A stretch of DNA of 30,172 nucleotides from a virus. Below the pieces are notes generated by a model that searched no databases, was not told where the DNA came from, and saw nothing but the letters and a program-made list of their open reading frames with translations. Every line of letters starts with the position of its first letter. Within the stretch, counting starts at the first letter, position 1. Positions 29,951-30,172 of this stretch are shown one piece after another. The stretch covers positions 1-30,172 of IMG/VR virus record IMGVR_UViG_3300032294_000871. One strand, written 5' to 3'. A program made the position numbers and the translations under genes.

Positions 29951-30172
29951 TATGTCACCTGTCCATTTGGTTTGTATGCTCTTGCATGTTGCACGCGCGT
30001 GTAAACATTCGAAGCAGTGCCAGACCACTGCACTTTCAACTCTATTGTAATAGCATTTGAAAATGTTGGCGTTTGCGCGCTGTAATTATTAGGCAAGGCA
30101 ATTGCTGTGCTGCTGCTGCCCCAAAAATTACCAATAGCTTCTGGCAAATGCGTTTGTTGATTGCTGATGAAA
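29950..30172 (-). CDS. Tail fibre C-terminal part (runs off the right edge)
   Basis: The frame is open from base 30171 (first full codon TTC) with no stop upstream in the window. About 73 residues are visible: a Ser/Thr/Asn-rich part then SNAITIELKVQWSGTASNVY and TRVQHARAYK. This is the usual ending of the beta-sandwich domain of phage adhesins, with a W-S-G/A-S-x-x-V-Y/F-x-x-x-x-A pattern. A TTG at 30147 could be read as a start but has no ribosome binding site. It is best read as the missing end of the gene at 1-574. Confidence 0.72.
   Translation of the reverse strand, partial: FISNQQTHLPEAIGNFWGSSSTAIALPNNYSAQTPTFSNAITIELKVQWSGTASNVYTRVQHARAYKPNGQVT

Noticed and set aside
29951-30147. 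Separate 65-aa gene starting at TTG
   Set aside because: No ribosome binding site, and the frame stays open to the window edge with fibre-like sequence, so it is read as the end of a longer gene.

Overview
The window looks like an almost complete genome of a small tailed phage with a long non-contractile tail (HK97-type head, siphovirus-like tail). Every convincing gene, about 50 in all, lies on the minus strand, packed with ATGA, TAATG and TGATG stop/start overlaps. I see no integrase, lysogeny repressor, DNA polymerase or host genes. The host cannot be named from the sequence. The two window ends carry the two halves of what reads as one tail-fibre gene, one base out of frame, so the molecule is probably circular or circularly permuted at about 30.2 kb and was opened inside that gene.

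Reading in the direction of transcription (high to low coordinates), and joining the left end to the right end: a ParB-like gene, small and large terminase, a portal fused to a MuF-like domain, prohead protease and major capsid protein (7.8 to 1.4 kb); two small structural genes and the tail-fibre gene (1.4 kb to the left end, continuing at 30.2 kb); a lysis region with a small membrane protein, a holin-like protein and a CHAP/NlpC-type endolysin (29.6 to 28.4 kb), interrupted by a strong terminator-like hairpin; head-tail connector, gp10-like protein and tail terminator (28.4 to 26.8 kb); a family 2 glycosyltransferase, major tail protein and multi-pass membrane protein (26.6 to 24.4 kb); two overlapping tail-assembly genes, tape measure and tail-tip proteins (24.4 to 16.7 kb); then a metallophosphoesterase and a small metallopeptidase-like protein.

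The early and replication block (15.2 to 8.0 kb) starts at a clear sigma70-type promoter overlapped by a 30-bp near-perfect palindrome, a likely operator. It holds many very small genes, a ribbon-helix-helix protein, a Sak4-type RecA-like ATPase, a Cas4/RecB-like nuclease, an SSB-like DUF3127 protein, a Vsr-like endonuclease and a replication initiator with a DUF4373-type N-terminus. Inside the initiator gene is an 11-bp tandem repeat array next to an AT-rich stretch, the arrangement known from the lambda origin inside gene O.

Less expected features are the glycosyltransferase/membrane-protein pair inside the tail module, the fibre and lysis genes inserted between capsid and connector genes, a tRNA-like fold upstream of the ParB/terminase block, a repeated leader in front of several early genes, a possible +1 frameshift in the tail chaperones, and nested holin starts.
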